A DNA stretch of 64,000 bases, taken from NCBI RefSeq assembly GCF_021869535.1, contig NW_026262593.1, forward strand, positions 53,927,318 through 53,991,317. Direction: 5' to 3'. Below the pieces are notes generated by a model that was not told where the DNA came from, made no database searches, and saw only the letters and a list, made by a program, of their open reading frames with translations. A program made the position numbers and the translations under genes. This document shows positions 1-9,811 of the stretch, one piece after another (within the stretch, counting starts at the first letter, position 1; each line of letters begins with the position of its first letter). Source of the DNA: Mytilus californianus (taxonomy: Eukaryota; Mollusca; Bivalvia; Mytilida; Mytilidae).

Positions 1-1535
1 ATAATTTATGAGTTTTCTCGTTGTTGAAGGGAGTTATATCAACTTGATCATGTAAATATGTTAACAAATTGTCTCCTTTATTTGATAGATAGTTGTCTGA
101 TTCAGAATTATGTAAATCTCCTTATTTATATATTTAATAAAATAAAAATTGTCTCTTTTCTTAAATAAAATTATGTCTTTTTTGGTACAAGCACAATCTT
201 TGATATATATCATGTGCCACTGTATCAAAGCATTTAATGCTATTTCTGGCTTTTTTTAAATTAAACTTTTTCTTAAAAATGTCAAATTTATGTAAAAGAA
301 TTTTGTCTTCCTTCATCACTGTGTGAAACATTTCAATTTATAACTGCAAGATCCAATAAGATACGTCTTGATTAGTATATCCTAGTTGGATGATTTATAA
401 TTATAGGCCAATTTTTTTATATTCTAACAATAACAACTGTGTTAGCGAATTAACAACTGTTGTATTTTCTTGATAGAATAATAACGGCTGAGATATCAGA
501 TAGCAATAATTGAAGATTAAAGAATTTGTTATTTCATCGTAATTCCCATGGAAGCATCTGTACAGTAGTTTAAGTCCCATCTGCTGCATGAATTTAACAA
601 CATCAGTTAGAATCTACTGACTGAAATAATCTATTTAATTTCAATCAATAACTCAAGGTTCTGAAATAAAGTTTTCCCTCTATTCCTAAACATTTCTCAC
701 GGTATTTTTGAAATATCAATCTGGCCCGATATGTAGGACTGTCCCAACATATTTTGAAGGTATCTCTATCTTGGTCTAGTCACTGAAGGTGAAATTATGA
801 TAAAATAGTTTTGTACTATCCTGTTTCAGTCTTGCCCTCGAGGGGCGCCTGAATTCACCACGGTTTAAACTGGATTTCGTCAGTGTTTGGTTTTTCTATT
901 TCTGGTATATTGTTGTTTGTCTTTTGGCTTTATTTTAGTTTTTTTGCCATGGCATTGTAAATTTGTGTTTCATATCAGTAACATCATACCACAATGACAA
1001 TATTCTTTTTCCCTTCCCTCGCTACGAACAATTTCTCTATTCATGTTTTTGTTTTGGGCGACAGCTTTGTGACTAGATAGTATATATTGCTAACCTAGAT
1101 GAATTACATTACCAACTTGGGTGATCCCTATACCCCTGCCATAGTAAGCAACAACTTTACCAATGGATCAAAAGAAGTGCCTTTTTAGGCATCTATTCTA
1201 GAGCGGTGTTATATTTACTACTCAAGGGGAAGCACCGGTTCGCGTTAATTATAACAATGAAATCTAGTTAAAATTTTTCGCTCAAGCCTTCTATAATTAT
1301 ATAATTAGACATGTTTAAAAAGTGTCTGTATTTTCATCTACTTTTTTATCTTTCTAATGCTGGAGGAAATTAAATAGACTAAATACTGTCATACTAATAT
1401 TTTGAGAGAAAAAAATGCAGAAATGAGGTTCATACAGACAAATACTGATTAAACTCTAAAGAAAAATAAACTCGATTATTGACATTAACTTATCTTTCTC
1501 TCAAAGAGATTACCATGATAATAGTGTTTGGTATT
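1..1535. other. gene-free AT-rich stretch
   Basis: I see no supportable gene here. The 62-codon open frame on the minus strand near 401-589 has no family signature. A stretch at about 830-960 (GAATTCACCACGGTTTAAAC followed by T-rich text) resembles 10310-10450 and is probably a dispersed repeat fragment. Confidence 0.5.
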
Positions 1536-1920
1536 TATGATGAGTTTATTTACAGCCACTGAGTCGAAGTCACTGCTTATGGAGTTTTAATTCACCGAGG
1601 GTATCACCAGCCAAGTAGTCAGCATTTCTGTGTTCACATGATTTATCATTGATATGGTCATAATTATAAATTAACTGTTTACAAAACGTTAAATTATTAA
1701 AACACTAAGGCTTTTCTACCTCAGTAATAGATTACCTTAGATGTATTTGGCAAAACCTTAAGGAATATTTGGTTCTTAATGCTCACCAACTTCATACTTT
1801 TTTTAGCCTTTTAACTTTTGTTTTGATTCGAGCGTCACTGGTGAGTCTTTTGTAGACGAAACTCGCGTCTGGCGCAAATAATAAATTTCAATCCTGGTAA
1901 CTCTGATGAGTGTATTGGTA
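1536..1920 (+). repeat. hammerhead-bearing dispersed repeat (family 2), decayed copy
   Basis: This ~380-bp segment matches 27568-27882 and 63724-64000 over its whole length. Shared landmarks are AGTAGTCAGCA, CATTGATATGGTCAT, CTAAGGCTTTTCTACCT, TTAGATGTATTTGGCAAAAC and the hammerhead block. GATGAGTTTATTTA occurs at its left edge and again at the right edge of the 27.8-kb copy, which suggests the repeat is a linearised monomer of a tandem or circular form. I know the hammerhead block as a very common bivalve repeat; describing it as a retrozyme (a non-autonomous retroelement with self-cleaving RNA) follows published work on animal retrozymes. Confidence 0.7.
1832..1875 (+). ncRNA. hammerhead ribozyme, family 2, inactive-looking copy
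   Basis: Stem I is GCGTCA with TGGCGC (one G-T wobble). The core reads CTGGTGA, so the invariant A6 is changed to G. Stem II is GTCT with AGAC and is followed by GAAA. Helix III has lost the perfect palindrome seen in other copies (ACTCGCGT instead of ACGCGCGT). The fold is recognisable, but the A6 change should abolish cleavage. Confidence 0.7.
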
Positions 1921-1976
1921 ATTTACCTCGACACATGTATACATTAAATATGTATTTACATGTGACAAAAATAGCG

Positions 1977-2236
1977 ACAACGACAGTGATTGATTGATTG
2001 TTGGTGTTTTAATGCCACTTTGAAGCCCCACTTTTTGGATATTTCGTGGCGGTCAGTTTTTATGGGTGGAGTGCCGGGAGAAAACCACCGGCCTTCGATA
2101 GGAAAACTGACAATCTTAGTCAATTAAGATTGGAGTCGAGTGCACCCGCGGGGTTCGAACTCACAACCTCAGTGTTGACTGGCTAGTAGAACTACTAAGA
2201 CCACTTGGCCACCGATGCCCCTCACAACGACAGTGA
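1977..2236 (-). repeat. tRNA-derived SINE with 13-bp target-site duplication
   Basis: On the minus strand the element begins GGGGCATCGGTGGCCAAGTGG, a tRNA-like 5' end with an A-box-like TGGCCAAGTGG. It then carries a B box, GAGTTCGAACCCC, and ends in a short (CAAT)n tail. ACAACGACAGTGA flanks it perfectly at 1977-1989 and 2224-2236, so this is a complete retrotransposed copy with body 1990-2223. A truncated relative lies at 30695-30840 on the other strand. RNA polymerase III promoter activity is expected from the boxes but not shown. Confidence 0.85.
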
Positions 2237-2980
2237 CAACAACATCATAAAAACAAGTTGAGATAATAAACAAATAAACAGAATAACAAAAAAAGATAAA
2301 ATATTACAACCCTGCACGCCGAACACACTACAAAATATCAATCAAATACTAGTTCGATTGAAAAAAAGACAATTACACAAAAATACGTCAACATACATTG
2401 AACGAATAAGTTTGATCTATGACATAATATAAGTTCAATATTAAAACTCAGATGCCTATATAACATAGACGTTACAGGTAGAAATAAAATAAATGTAGGA
2501 ACAATGTCAAAAAGACAACTCCAACAATTGACAACACGCCGTTAAATAAAACAGCGTACACAGGTAAATTTAAATATGAAAATTTTGTTGTAAGGAGTAC
2601 AGAAGTAAACATTTTTTAACAAAATTGATAATTTGTTGCTTGGAAGTAAAAAATTTGTCATCATACTAAATACTTGTCAAAGGTGGTACATTTATGAGAC
2701 GAGTTATAACACAAAATAAGTAAATATTGAATTACAAAAATGCAATAAAAATTGTGTCAACAGGTCAAATTTATACGAAATTACGATTTGAGAGTACTCG
2801 CAGTTACTGAAAGCTAGTTAAAAGCCAAAAAGAATCAAAAATAAAAATGTATGCATCCGAGACTAAAATCAATCAAAATGTATCCTAGGGTTTCAGTGTT
2901 TTAACGCCATAACATGACAATGCCAAAACAAAAGTATTTACAGGCAATAAGATCGTTAGGATTTACATATCTATCATGTT
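2237..2980. other. gene-free AT-rich stretch
   Basis: No open frame, repeat with recognisable ends or RNA gene can be supported here. Confidence 0.5.
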
Positions 2981-3158
2981 ATATATATATATATATAGTG
3001 TCTAAAAATAGCAACAATCAACATTCAATCTATCTAGGCGTGGATCAGTTTGTAAATAAACTGATGCAGTTACTTCATTAAAATATATAAGTGCCTAAGA
3101 ATGTAACTTTAACACACTAATGAGTGTTATAAAATAAGTTGTTATATTTTATATTATT

Positions 3159-3199
3159 CACGCAATATTTCGCTAAACAAATTAGCTTCATCAGGCGTG
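3159..3199 (-). ncRNA. hammerhead-like motif, family 3 (Penelope terminus)
   Basis: On the minus strand: stem I is CACGC with GCGTG (5 perfect pairs). The core is CTGATGA, then one extra A, then stem II GCTAA with TTAGC, then GAAA. Helix III would be ATAT followed by T before stem I, which is self-complementary with no loop. Hammerheads in Penelope-like elements are established. The extra A between A9 and stem II is present in every copy here, so it belongs to the family rather than being a local error. Whether the motif cleaves is uncertain. Confidence 0.6.
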
Positions 3200-3246
3200 T
3201 GCATCTCTCAAGGTGAAATCGGATGCATGACAACAAAATATTTTTG

Positions 3247-3466
3247 TAGCTTGAACTACACAAAATTTTAGTAAAAGCTTAACAAAATTTATTGATGTTC
3301 TTTAAAAAATATATGTTTGTAAATTGTCTAGAAAAATACTTTTGCCGCTTATTGTTAGCTTGAACTACACAAAATTTGAGTAAAAGTTTAACAAAATCTA
3401 TTTATGTTCTATAAAAAATATATGTTTGTAAATTGTCTAGAAAAATATTTTTGCCGCTTATTGTAC
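3247..3466. repeat. 109-bp tandem duplication inside the Penelope 3' region
   Basis: Two adjacent copies (3247-3355 and 3356-3466) both run from TAGCTTGAACTACACAAAAT to TTTTGCCGCTTATTGT, with a few substitutions. Part of this unit is also found inverted at 6482-6606. Confidence 0.8.
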
Positions 3467-3526
3467 ATAGCAATTCTTAAATCAAAACAAATAGTTGTTT
3501 TAGTTAAATAGAATGAAGTTCAGAAT

Positions 3527-4500
3527 TTATTCCTTTGGTTTTGGGTAGAACGGTTTTTCATCTCTCTCATTAAGTCCATCAGGTTCAAGAGTAAGTAGCT
3601 GATGCATCCAGAACCTTTCTCTCTGTTTTCTGCTTTGGGAGTCCCAATTTTGGTTTACCTCAATTATTTGAAAGGTGATATTTCCAAAAGTATGCCCTGT
3701 TCTTAAGAGGTATCTCGTAATTGGACAGTTTCTTCCTTTTGTATAAAAAGACCGGTGATTGTTAAGTGTGATGTTGAATTTCGTTTCTGTTTCACCAACA
3801 TACTGCAGCTTGCAAGTTCCACAAGTAAGAATATAAAGGTAAACGGACAGAAAGTCACAGGACAAAAAGTCACAGGACATCAAGTCACAAATTTGATAGG
3901 ACAAAAAGTCACAAAAAATTTGTTGACAATTGTTTGAATATATAAGAGAAAGATCTTGAAATATTTTCTTTTTATTACATATATTCATTTTTAAGTTTAG
4001 AAAATTGTTCATAAGCCTTGACAAATGAAAATTTATTAAATTTTAATTCTGCAAATGATATATTTCTTGGCACAATGAAGCCATTTAAGTACCAAGCCAC
4101 TTTGACATTTTGTTTTCATAACAATTATTTGATCATTATTGTTATTTATCGAATAAATTTTAATAACAAAGTTGCTTCATATATAATAGTTCAAGAAAAA
4201 AACAAAAAAAATATTTTTTAAATTAGTGTTTTCTTGTTTAAAGAAAAATAATCTCAAAACTGAATTGTGACTATTTGTCCGTGACTTTTTGTCTGTGACT
4301 TTTTGTCCTGTGACTTTCTGTCCTACATTCGAATATAAATACTATTTTCCGTTTTGCAATTAGATGTAACATAGATGTTGTATCGCTGCTTTGTTACTGT
4401 GCTGCTGAAAGAGTGGTCAGTGTTGGCGACTTTACAGCACTTACAATTGGTTCTTCCGCATTGTTTGTAACACTCAAATTTAGAAGTCTCTTGTTTCTTT
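3527..4500 (-). pseudogene. Penelope-like element GIY-YIG endonuclease region, interrupted
   Basis: The minus-strand protein at 3527-3837 has the GIY-YIG signature (YILTCGTCKLQYVGET) followed by a conserved-looking tail with NHRS, and ends at a TAA. The upstream part resumes at 4331-4500 with a cysteine-rich linker (CGRTNCKCC, then a C before the YI strand), the usual layout just before GIY-YIG in Penelope-like retroelements. The domain nicks target DNA for integration. The two halves are separated by a TIR element at 3838-4330. They share one copy of its 9-bp target duplication and are in the same reading frame across it, so the insertion alone breaks this stretch. The reverse transcriptase part is missing; sequence above 4500 is a terminus-type repeat instead, so the copy is truncated and non-autonomous. 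Confidence 0.85.
3838..4330. mobile_element. 493-bp TIR transposon with 9-bp target duplication
   Basis: GAATATAAA occurs at 3829-3837 and again at 4331-4339. Between them the ends are inverted repeats containing GGACAGAAAGTCACAGGA. The termini are built from short direct repeats of a GACAAAAAGTCACAG motif (about four on the left and three or four, inverted, on the right). There is no transposase; the 67-codon frame at 4018-4221 matches nothing I know. A 9-bp duplication fits Mutator-like (MULE) or foldback elements, but the superfamily is inference. It has inserted into the Penelope GIY-YIG frame. Confidence 0.8.
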
Positions 4501-4504
4501 ACTT

Positions 4505-4560
4505 TAGATGTAATTTTATAACACTCATTAGTGTGTTAAAGTTACATTCTTAGGCACTTT
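4505..4560 (+). repeat. Penelope terminus fragment
   Basis: The text from TTTTATAACACTCATTAG to TTCTTAGGCACTT is the plus-orientation version of the terminal sequence seen reversed at 3089-3135. It abuts the 5' side of the broken GIY-YIG frame in the opposite orientation, an inverted terminus arrangement known for Penelope-type insertions. Confidence 0.6.
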
Positions 4561-4631
4561 GCTGTGTACTAAATTATTCTTTATCTTTCCTGTATCTAAA
4601 AAGATATATAAAGAATAATTTAGTACACAGC
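4561..4631. repeat. near-perfect palindrome, 24-bp arms
   Basis: GCTGTGTACTAAATTATTC at 4561 is mirrored by its reverse complement ending at 4631. The arms are 24 bp with a 23-nt spacer. It sits exactly at the end of a Penelope terminus fragment and looks like a small hairpin insertion or a foldback created at a break. Confidence 0.85.
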
Positions 4632-4661
4632 ATCGTCCTTTTTATCCTGTAATATTGGCCA

Positions 4662-4931
4662 ATGGACGTTGCTAACTTCAACTACCAATTTTGTAAAAAT
4701 CTTGAACTTCATCCAAATTATGTATTATTTTCAAGGCAGCTAAATTCAAGTGCAACATTGAGCTGCAAAAGTTTCTTATCATCTACATCCGATTTCACCT
4801 GGATAGATGCACGCTTGATAAAGCTAGTTAGTCTAGCGAAATATTGCGTTTATTTTCATCATTTTGTAAATATTTTAAACATTCTTATATTTACACACTA
4901 AATAGTGTGTTAAAATTACATTGTTAGGCAA
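4662..4931 (+). repeat. Penelope terminus copy with degraded hammerhead
   Basis: This is a plus-oriented relative of 7053-7235: TTGAGCTGCAAAA, a CACCTGG-type block, the hammerhead region at 4810-4849 and the closing TTACATTGTTAGGCA before a TA microsatellite. The 79-codon open frame that crosses it is not a gene. Confidence 0.6.
4810..4849 (+). ncRNA. family-3 hammerhead-like motif, degraded
   Basis: Stem I is CACGC with GCGT, stem II is GCTAG with CTAGC, and GAAA is intact. The core is TTGATAA instead of CTGATGA, so two invariant bases are lost. Stem II keeps pairing through paired changes relative to the 3159 copy (GCTAA/TTAGC becomes GCTAG/CTAGC). Confidence 0.5.
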
Positions 4932-4975
<44 letters not shown>

Positions 4976-5327
4976 TTTAGTCTAAATTGAAAACAACGTT
5001 CAAACCTATGATTGCGTTGGATAAAAACCGCAATTTTTATACGTGTTCATGCAAAACAAGTTTCTTTGTAGAGGGATTTAAATACAGCACAAACAACATT
5101 TTCCAAAAGATAAAAAATGTGAAAAAATATATTTAAACAAAACGCATTTGACTTACAGGTCGAACAACGGATGTTCTTAAACCCTGCTGACTGCCATTGG
5201 CGATTCCCAAATAAACGGATCACAAGATGTAACAAAATGGATCTTCAATATTAATTTGATACCAAACAGAAAACAATAAACATGCGGAAAAGATGGTATA
5301 CCGCAAACATGAGGTGCAAAAATTTGT

Positions 5328-5371
5328 ACACCATATCCGGATTTCGACAATTAATGTCTCTTCAGTGATGT
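5328..5371 (-). ncRNA. hammerhead ribozyme, family 1, intact core
   Basis: On the minus strand: stem I ACATCA with TGGTGT (6 pairs, one G-T), core CTGAAGA, stem II GACA with TGTC around a 5-nt loop, then GAAA, helix III ATCCGGAT, and A at position 17 before stem I. All invariant core bases of a type I hammerhead are present. Helix III is an 8-nt palindrome with no loop, so efficient folding should need two motifs in a dimer. Confidence 0.88.
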
Positions 5372-5866
5372 TAGGAATCGAAACGGTATTTGGAAGGCCA
5401 TATAATTTACCTCAATTGAGGATAGACTTTTGAATTTTGAAGAATCGAATTAGGATGAACGGATCATATAAACCCGAAGGCAAATATAATACAAGCCAAA
5501 ACGAAAAAATATAAATAAGTCTGAATTGAAAACAACTTTCAAACCTATGATTGCGTTGGATAAAAACCGCAATTTTTATACGTGTGCATGCAAAACAAGT
5601 TTCTTTGTAGAGGGATCTAAATACAGCACAAACAATATTTTCCAAAAGACCAAAAATGTGAAAAAATATATTTAAACAAAACGCATTTGACTAACAGGTC
5701 GAACAACGGATGTTCTTAAACCCTGCTGACTGCCATTGGCGATTGCCAAATAAACGGACCACAAGATGTAACAAAATGGATCTTTAATATTAATTTGATA
5801 CCAAACAGAAAACAATAAACTTGCGGAAAAGATGGTATACCGCAAACATGAGGTGCAAAAATTTGT

Positions 5867-5910
5867 ACACCATATCCGGATTTCGACAATTAATGTCTCT
5901 TCCGTGATGT
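5867..5910 (-). ncRNA. hammerhead ribozyme, family 1, core-mutated copy
   Basis: Same layout as 5328-5371, but the core reads CGGAAGA, so U4 is replaced by G. Stems I, II and III are unchanged. This copy should be inactive. Confidence 0.8.
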
Positions 5911-6235
5911 TAGGAATCGAAACGGTATTTGGAAGGCCATATAATTTACCTCAATTTAGAATAGACTCTTGAATTTTGAAGAATCGAATTAGGATGAACG
6001 GATCATATAAACCCGAAGGCAAATATAATACAAGCCCAAACGAAAAAATATAAATAAGTCTAAATTGAAAACAACGTTCAAACCTATGATTGCGTTGGAT
6101 AAAAACCGCAATTTTTATACGTGTGCATGCAACACAAGTTTCTTTGTAGAGGGATCTAAATACAGCACAAACAACATTTTCCAAAAGACCAAAAATGTGA
6201 AAAAATATATTTAAACTATATATATATATATATAT

Positions 6236-7235
6236 TGTCTAAAAATAGCAACAATCAACATTCAATCTATCTAGGCGTGGATCAGTTTGTAAATAAACTG
6301 ATGCAGTTACTACATTAAATTATATAAGTGCCTAAGAATGTAACTTTAACACACTAATGAGTGTTATAAAATTAGTTGTTATATTTTATATTATTCACGC
6401 AATATTTCGCTAAACAGGCGCGTGTAGCCAACCAGGTAAAAGTAAGAGGCTGTAAAGAAATTTTTTCAGCTCAATGTTTAGTGTCTAGAAAAATATTTTT
6501 GCCGCTTATTGTACATAGCAATTCATCAATTTCTATTTAACTAAAACAACTATTTGTTTTGATTTAAGAATTGCTATGTACAATAAGCGGCAAAAATATT
6601 TTCTAGACATTTAAAATTGAGGCCACAGACCACAATTAATTTCTCTATTAGTTCTTTATAACGTTTTGTTTCATTAAAAAAAATGCACCGGTTCTTTTTG
6701 TCAAATATTTTGTGTGTGTAAAGTATAGTACTAGTCCAAACATATATCAAACATTCAGAAATATCGCTCCCCAGCATCTTACAAATTTAGCTAATACACA
6801 TCCATACCCCTATGGACAAGTCAAGAGATGTTCCGAAAACTGTAAATATCACCTTTTTGCACCTAGCCTAATCACTCTTTCCATATCAAAATCAGTTAAA
6901 ATACAACACCCAAAAGTTTATTTCACCTCTCTTCTTTCATTTCCATCCAAAAAAATCTAAGAAACGAGTGAGGAAGGGAAAGAAAAAAAATTAAGAAAAA
7001 ATACACTCTAATTAAAAGGTACTATATTCGTGGACAACGAAAAGCGGAATCATTAATTGTGGTCTTTGGCCTTGAGCTGCAAAAATTTCTTTACAGCCTC
7101 TAACTTTTACCTGGTTGGATGCACGCGCATGATGAAGCTAATTTGTTTAGCGGAATATTGCGTGAATAATATAAAATATAACAACTAATTTTATAACACT
7201 CATCAGTGTGTTAAAGTTACATTCTTAGGCACTTA
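6236..7235. mobile_element. two Penelope-type termini facing each other
   Basis: 6236-6480 is a minus-oriented terminus like 2998-3210. 7053-7235 is a plus-oriented terminus. Between them, GAATTGCTATGTACAATAAG is inverted around 6482-6606. Short blocks such as ATTAATTGTGGTCT also occur inverted (about 6615-6640 and 7053-7066). The left terminus has a deletion that removes most of its hammerhead (6399-6427). No reverse transcriptase or GIY-YIG frame remains; the short open frames at 6574-6777 (-) and 6712-6960 (+) match nothing I know. Confidence 0.6.
7122..7164 (+). ncRNA. family-3 hammerhead-like motif, mutated
   Basis: It has the stem I block GCACGC, ATGATGA in place of CTGATGA, the same extra A, stem II GCTAA with TTAGC, GGAA instead of GAAA, then ATATTGCGTG. 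Two core positions differ from the consensus, so it should be inactive. Confidence 0.55.
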
Positions 7236-8163
7236 TATATATATCCGGATATGGTGTACAAAAAATCTTTGCACCTTTGTTTGCGGTATACCATCTTTGC
7301 CGCAAGTTTATTGTTTTCTGTTTGGTATTAAATTTATAGTTAAGATCTATTTATTACACCTTGTGATCCGTTTATTTGGCAATCGCCAATGGCAGTCAGC
7401 AGGGTTGAAGAACATTTGTTGTTCGACCTGTTAGTCAAATGCGTTTTGTTAAAATATACTTTTCCACTTTTTTGGTCTTTTGGAAAATGTTGTTTGTGCT
7501 GTATTTAGACCCCTCTAACAAGAAATTTGTTTTGCATGCACACGTATAAAAATTGCGGTTTTTATCCAACGCAACCATAGGTTTGAACGTTGTTTTCAAT
7601 TTAGATTTGTTTATATTTTTTCGTTTGGGCTTGTATTATATTTGCCTTCGGGTTTATATGATCCGTTCATCCTATTTTGACTCCTCAAAATTCAAGAGTC
7701 TATCCTAAATTGAGGTAAGTTATGTGGCCTTCCAATAACCGTTTCGATTCCTAACATCACTGTAGAGACATTAATTGTCGAAATCCGGATATGGTGTACA
7801 AAAAATCTTTGCACCTTTGCTTGCGGTATACCATCTTTGCCGCAAGTTTATTGTTTTCTGTTTGGTATTAAATTTATAGTTAAGATCCATTTATTACACC
7901 TTGTGATCCGTTTATTTGGCAATCGCCAATGGCAGTCAGCAGGGTTTAAGAACATTTGTTGTTCGACCTGTGAGTCAAATGCGTTTTGTTAAAATATACT
8001 TTTTCACTTTTTTGGTCTTTTGGAAAATGTTGTTTGTGCTATATTTAGATCCCTCTAACAAGAAATTTGTTTTGCATGCACACGTATAAAAATTGCGGTT
8101 TTTATCCAACGCAACCATAGGTTTGAACGTTGTTTTCAATTTAGACTTGTATATATATATATA
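7236..8163 (+). repeat. family-1 hammerhead repeat array, plus orientation, TA-bounded
   Basis: The body at about 7244-8149 starts abruptly inside helix III (CCGGATATGGTGTAC directly after a TA run). It passes through one hammerhead at 7754-7797 and ends at TTTAGACTTG before a second TA run (8150-8163). It holds about 1.7 units. It is somewhat diverged from the 22.8-kb array (CGCAACCATAG versus CGCAATCATAG, among others). Confidence 0.85.
7754..7797 (+). ncRNA. hammerhead ribozyme, family 1, core-mutated copy
   Basis: Stem I ACATCA/TGGTGT, stem II GACA/TGTC, GAAA and helix III ATCCGGAT are all intact. The core reads CTGTAGA, so invariant A6 is replaced by T. Predicted inactive. Confidence 0.8.
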
Positions 8164-8279
8164 AACAAGTCTAAATTGAAAACAACGTTCAAACCTATGA
8201 TTGCGTTGGATAAAAACCGCAATTTTTATACGTGTGCAAAGATTTTTGTACACCATATCCGGATATATATATATATATA
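8164..8279 (-). repeat. inverted, internally deleted family-1 unit
   Basis: A ~100-bp minus-oriented piece of the 540-bp unit begins at the mirror of the preceding array end (ACTTG, TA run, CAAGT). It ends in the helix III palindrome before a TA run at 8265-8279. An internal deletion joins the ACACG block to the TTTGTACACC block at a TGCA microhomology. Together with the array before it, this forms a foldback around the TA run. Confidence 0.75.
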
Positions 8280-8280
8280 G

Positions 8281-9811
8281 CAATCTCTAAATACATGTCT
8301 TTTTTTTCTTTAAGAAGTTACCATTAATTCTCTACACATAAGTTTAAAATGTGGTTTGGTTTGGTTTTATTCGATCCATTAGGGATTATAAAGTAGAGAG
8401 TATAAATCTGAAATAAATTTTAATGAGATATTTGTACATTTTCTTAAAAATTATGTTTTCTGTAAAGAAGTGGGAAGTAAATGCTTGAGCTAATGCAGAA
8501 GAATATTAAAAAGGCTTTTAAGAAAATAATTCATTTATAAGATCAGCCAAAGACAGATTAAATTGTTAACAAAATTAACTCGATTATAGAATGTCTATAT
8601 AGCTATACCAAATCAGGAATATCACAGTTTTTTCCATTCGTTTTAATAGTTTGAACTTTTGATTTTGCCATTTGATAAAGAACCCGCCGTTTTGAATCTT
8701 CATTGGAGTTAATTATTTTGTTATTATTCATTTTATTGACATTGGACATCATCTTGCTGATATATCTACTATAGGCGATGAAAAACTGTGCTTATTTAAC
8801 CAAAAGAATTTAGATATGAAATATTTACCTAGTCAGGAATATGACGATTGTGTTTCATTAGTTTGATGTGATAGAACTTTTAATATTTGAAAAAAAGGCA
8901 ACCGAGAGAAAACCAATCCGGGTTACAAACTAAAACCGAGTGAAACAAATCAGTTATAAGAGGAAAACAAAGGAACAACAGGACAACTGAGGTCCAACAA
9001 AAACAAACGACAACATACATAGAAACGAACTGTTTGATAACAAATGCCATCATGTTAGGATGGGTTAGATGTTTGTGATTTTTGTTGTTCATTCCTGTAG
9101 TTTTGATTAATCCTGTGATTGTTTATGTCAATTAAATCGTCATAACTGTGAGAAATACGATAAAGATTAACATAAAAAAATAATCGTTTAAACAAGAATT
9201 TTCCGTATTAATCACACATTCGGTACTCCTCAACATATTCCTACGGCAAAGTTCCGAAACCAGACCTAGCTGATTTCAAAGGTGTTGACCGAGGCTATTC
9301 GCCACTTCAATATTTTTCTGTGATCCGGACCCGTCTTGCCTCCACATTTTTAGTTATATATGTCAATTATTTGTATTATTAGACAAGGAAATCATTTAGT
9401 TGGTGATGATGCATGCCGTACAAAATAGTCCAAGTAGGATTTTTGTTAAATTACTTGTTCACATTAAAAAAGAAATAACCATTACATGTATATCGAAATA
9501 TTTTTATTTCATATATACAGAAATAAATATTAAGAATGGTTTCAACTAAAATACTGGATATTTGAGGATGCCGAGTGTATGGCAAGCATGTATATAATTT
9601 TTCTATCGTGCATTGCATCTTTTTTATCCTAATTTGTTTTTGTACCTCCTAATCATAAGGAATCAGAAACGAGAAAAAAAAACGAAACAATATTAAATTG
9701 TAAATTGTACAATTTTTTATTCAACAAACAGTGTCCTCCGAAAAAAAGTGGCTGCTATCATTATTGGTATTTAAAACGGACCGAAAGCCGTGAAATTGTC
9801 GAATTTCGCTG
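8281..9811. other. gene-free stretch with dispersed repeats
   Basis: About 8600-8720 (GAACTTTTGATTTTGCCATTTG) matches 36690-36850 and 51905-52045. About 8886-9070 (CCGGGTTACAAACTAAAACC) matches 38857-39060, 40720-40880 and 30990-31040. The 70-codon frame at 8880-9092 is read through that repeat and is not a gene. Confidence 0.6.

Larger units (their letters stand above)
2981..3526 (-). mobile_element. 3' non-coding end of a Penelope-like element
   Basis: Read on the minus strand, this follows directly after the stop of the GIY-YIG frame and runs to a TA microsatellite at about 2983-2997. The terminal sequence (AAGTGCCTAAGAATGTAAC and its neighbours) recurs at 4505-4560, 4890-4930, 6325-6375 and 7180-7235, in both orientations. 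That is the behaviour expected of the pseudo-LTRs of Penelope-like retroelements. It holds a hammerhead-like motif (3159-3199) and a 109-bp tandem duplication (3247-3355 and 3356-3466). The Penelope assignment rests on the adjacent GIY-YIG domain. Confidence 0.6.
4932..6235 (-). repeat. ~540-bp hammerhead repeat array (family 1), minus orientation, TA-bounded
   Basis: The array body at 4974-6214 contains two full units and a partial one, with period about 540 (GAAAACAAC landmarks near 4986, 5526 and 6066). TA microsatellites bound it at 4932-4973 and about 6215-6235. Units are the reverse of those at 22773-24607. Each carries one hammerhead (5328-5371 and 5867-5910). Open frames of 62-77 codons in the units are by-products of repeat homogeneity. 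It is interpreted as a retrozyme-like element because it has tandem units, one self-cleaving motif per unit and no protein. Confidence 0.85.

Noticed and set aside
1990..2223. Functional tRNA gene
   Set aside because: The A and B boxes are present, but the cloverleaf is not intact. The body, tail and 13-bp target duplication show a SINE.
4018..4221. 67-codon frame inside the 493-bp TIR element as a transposase
   Set aside because: Too short and without any catalytic signature. The element is non-autonomous.
5160..5240. A second hammerhead in the 540-bp unit around CTGACTGCC and the TTGGC/GCCAA hairpin
   Set aside because: The core would read CTGACTG, and no GAAA follows the hairpin at the right place.
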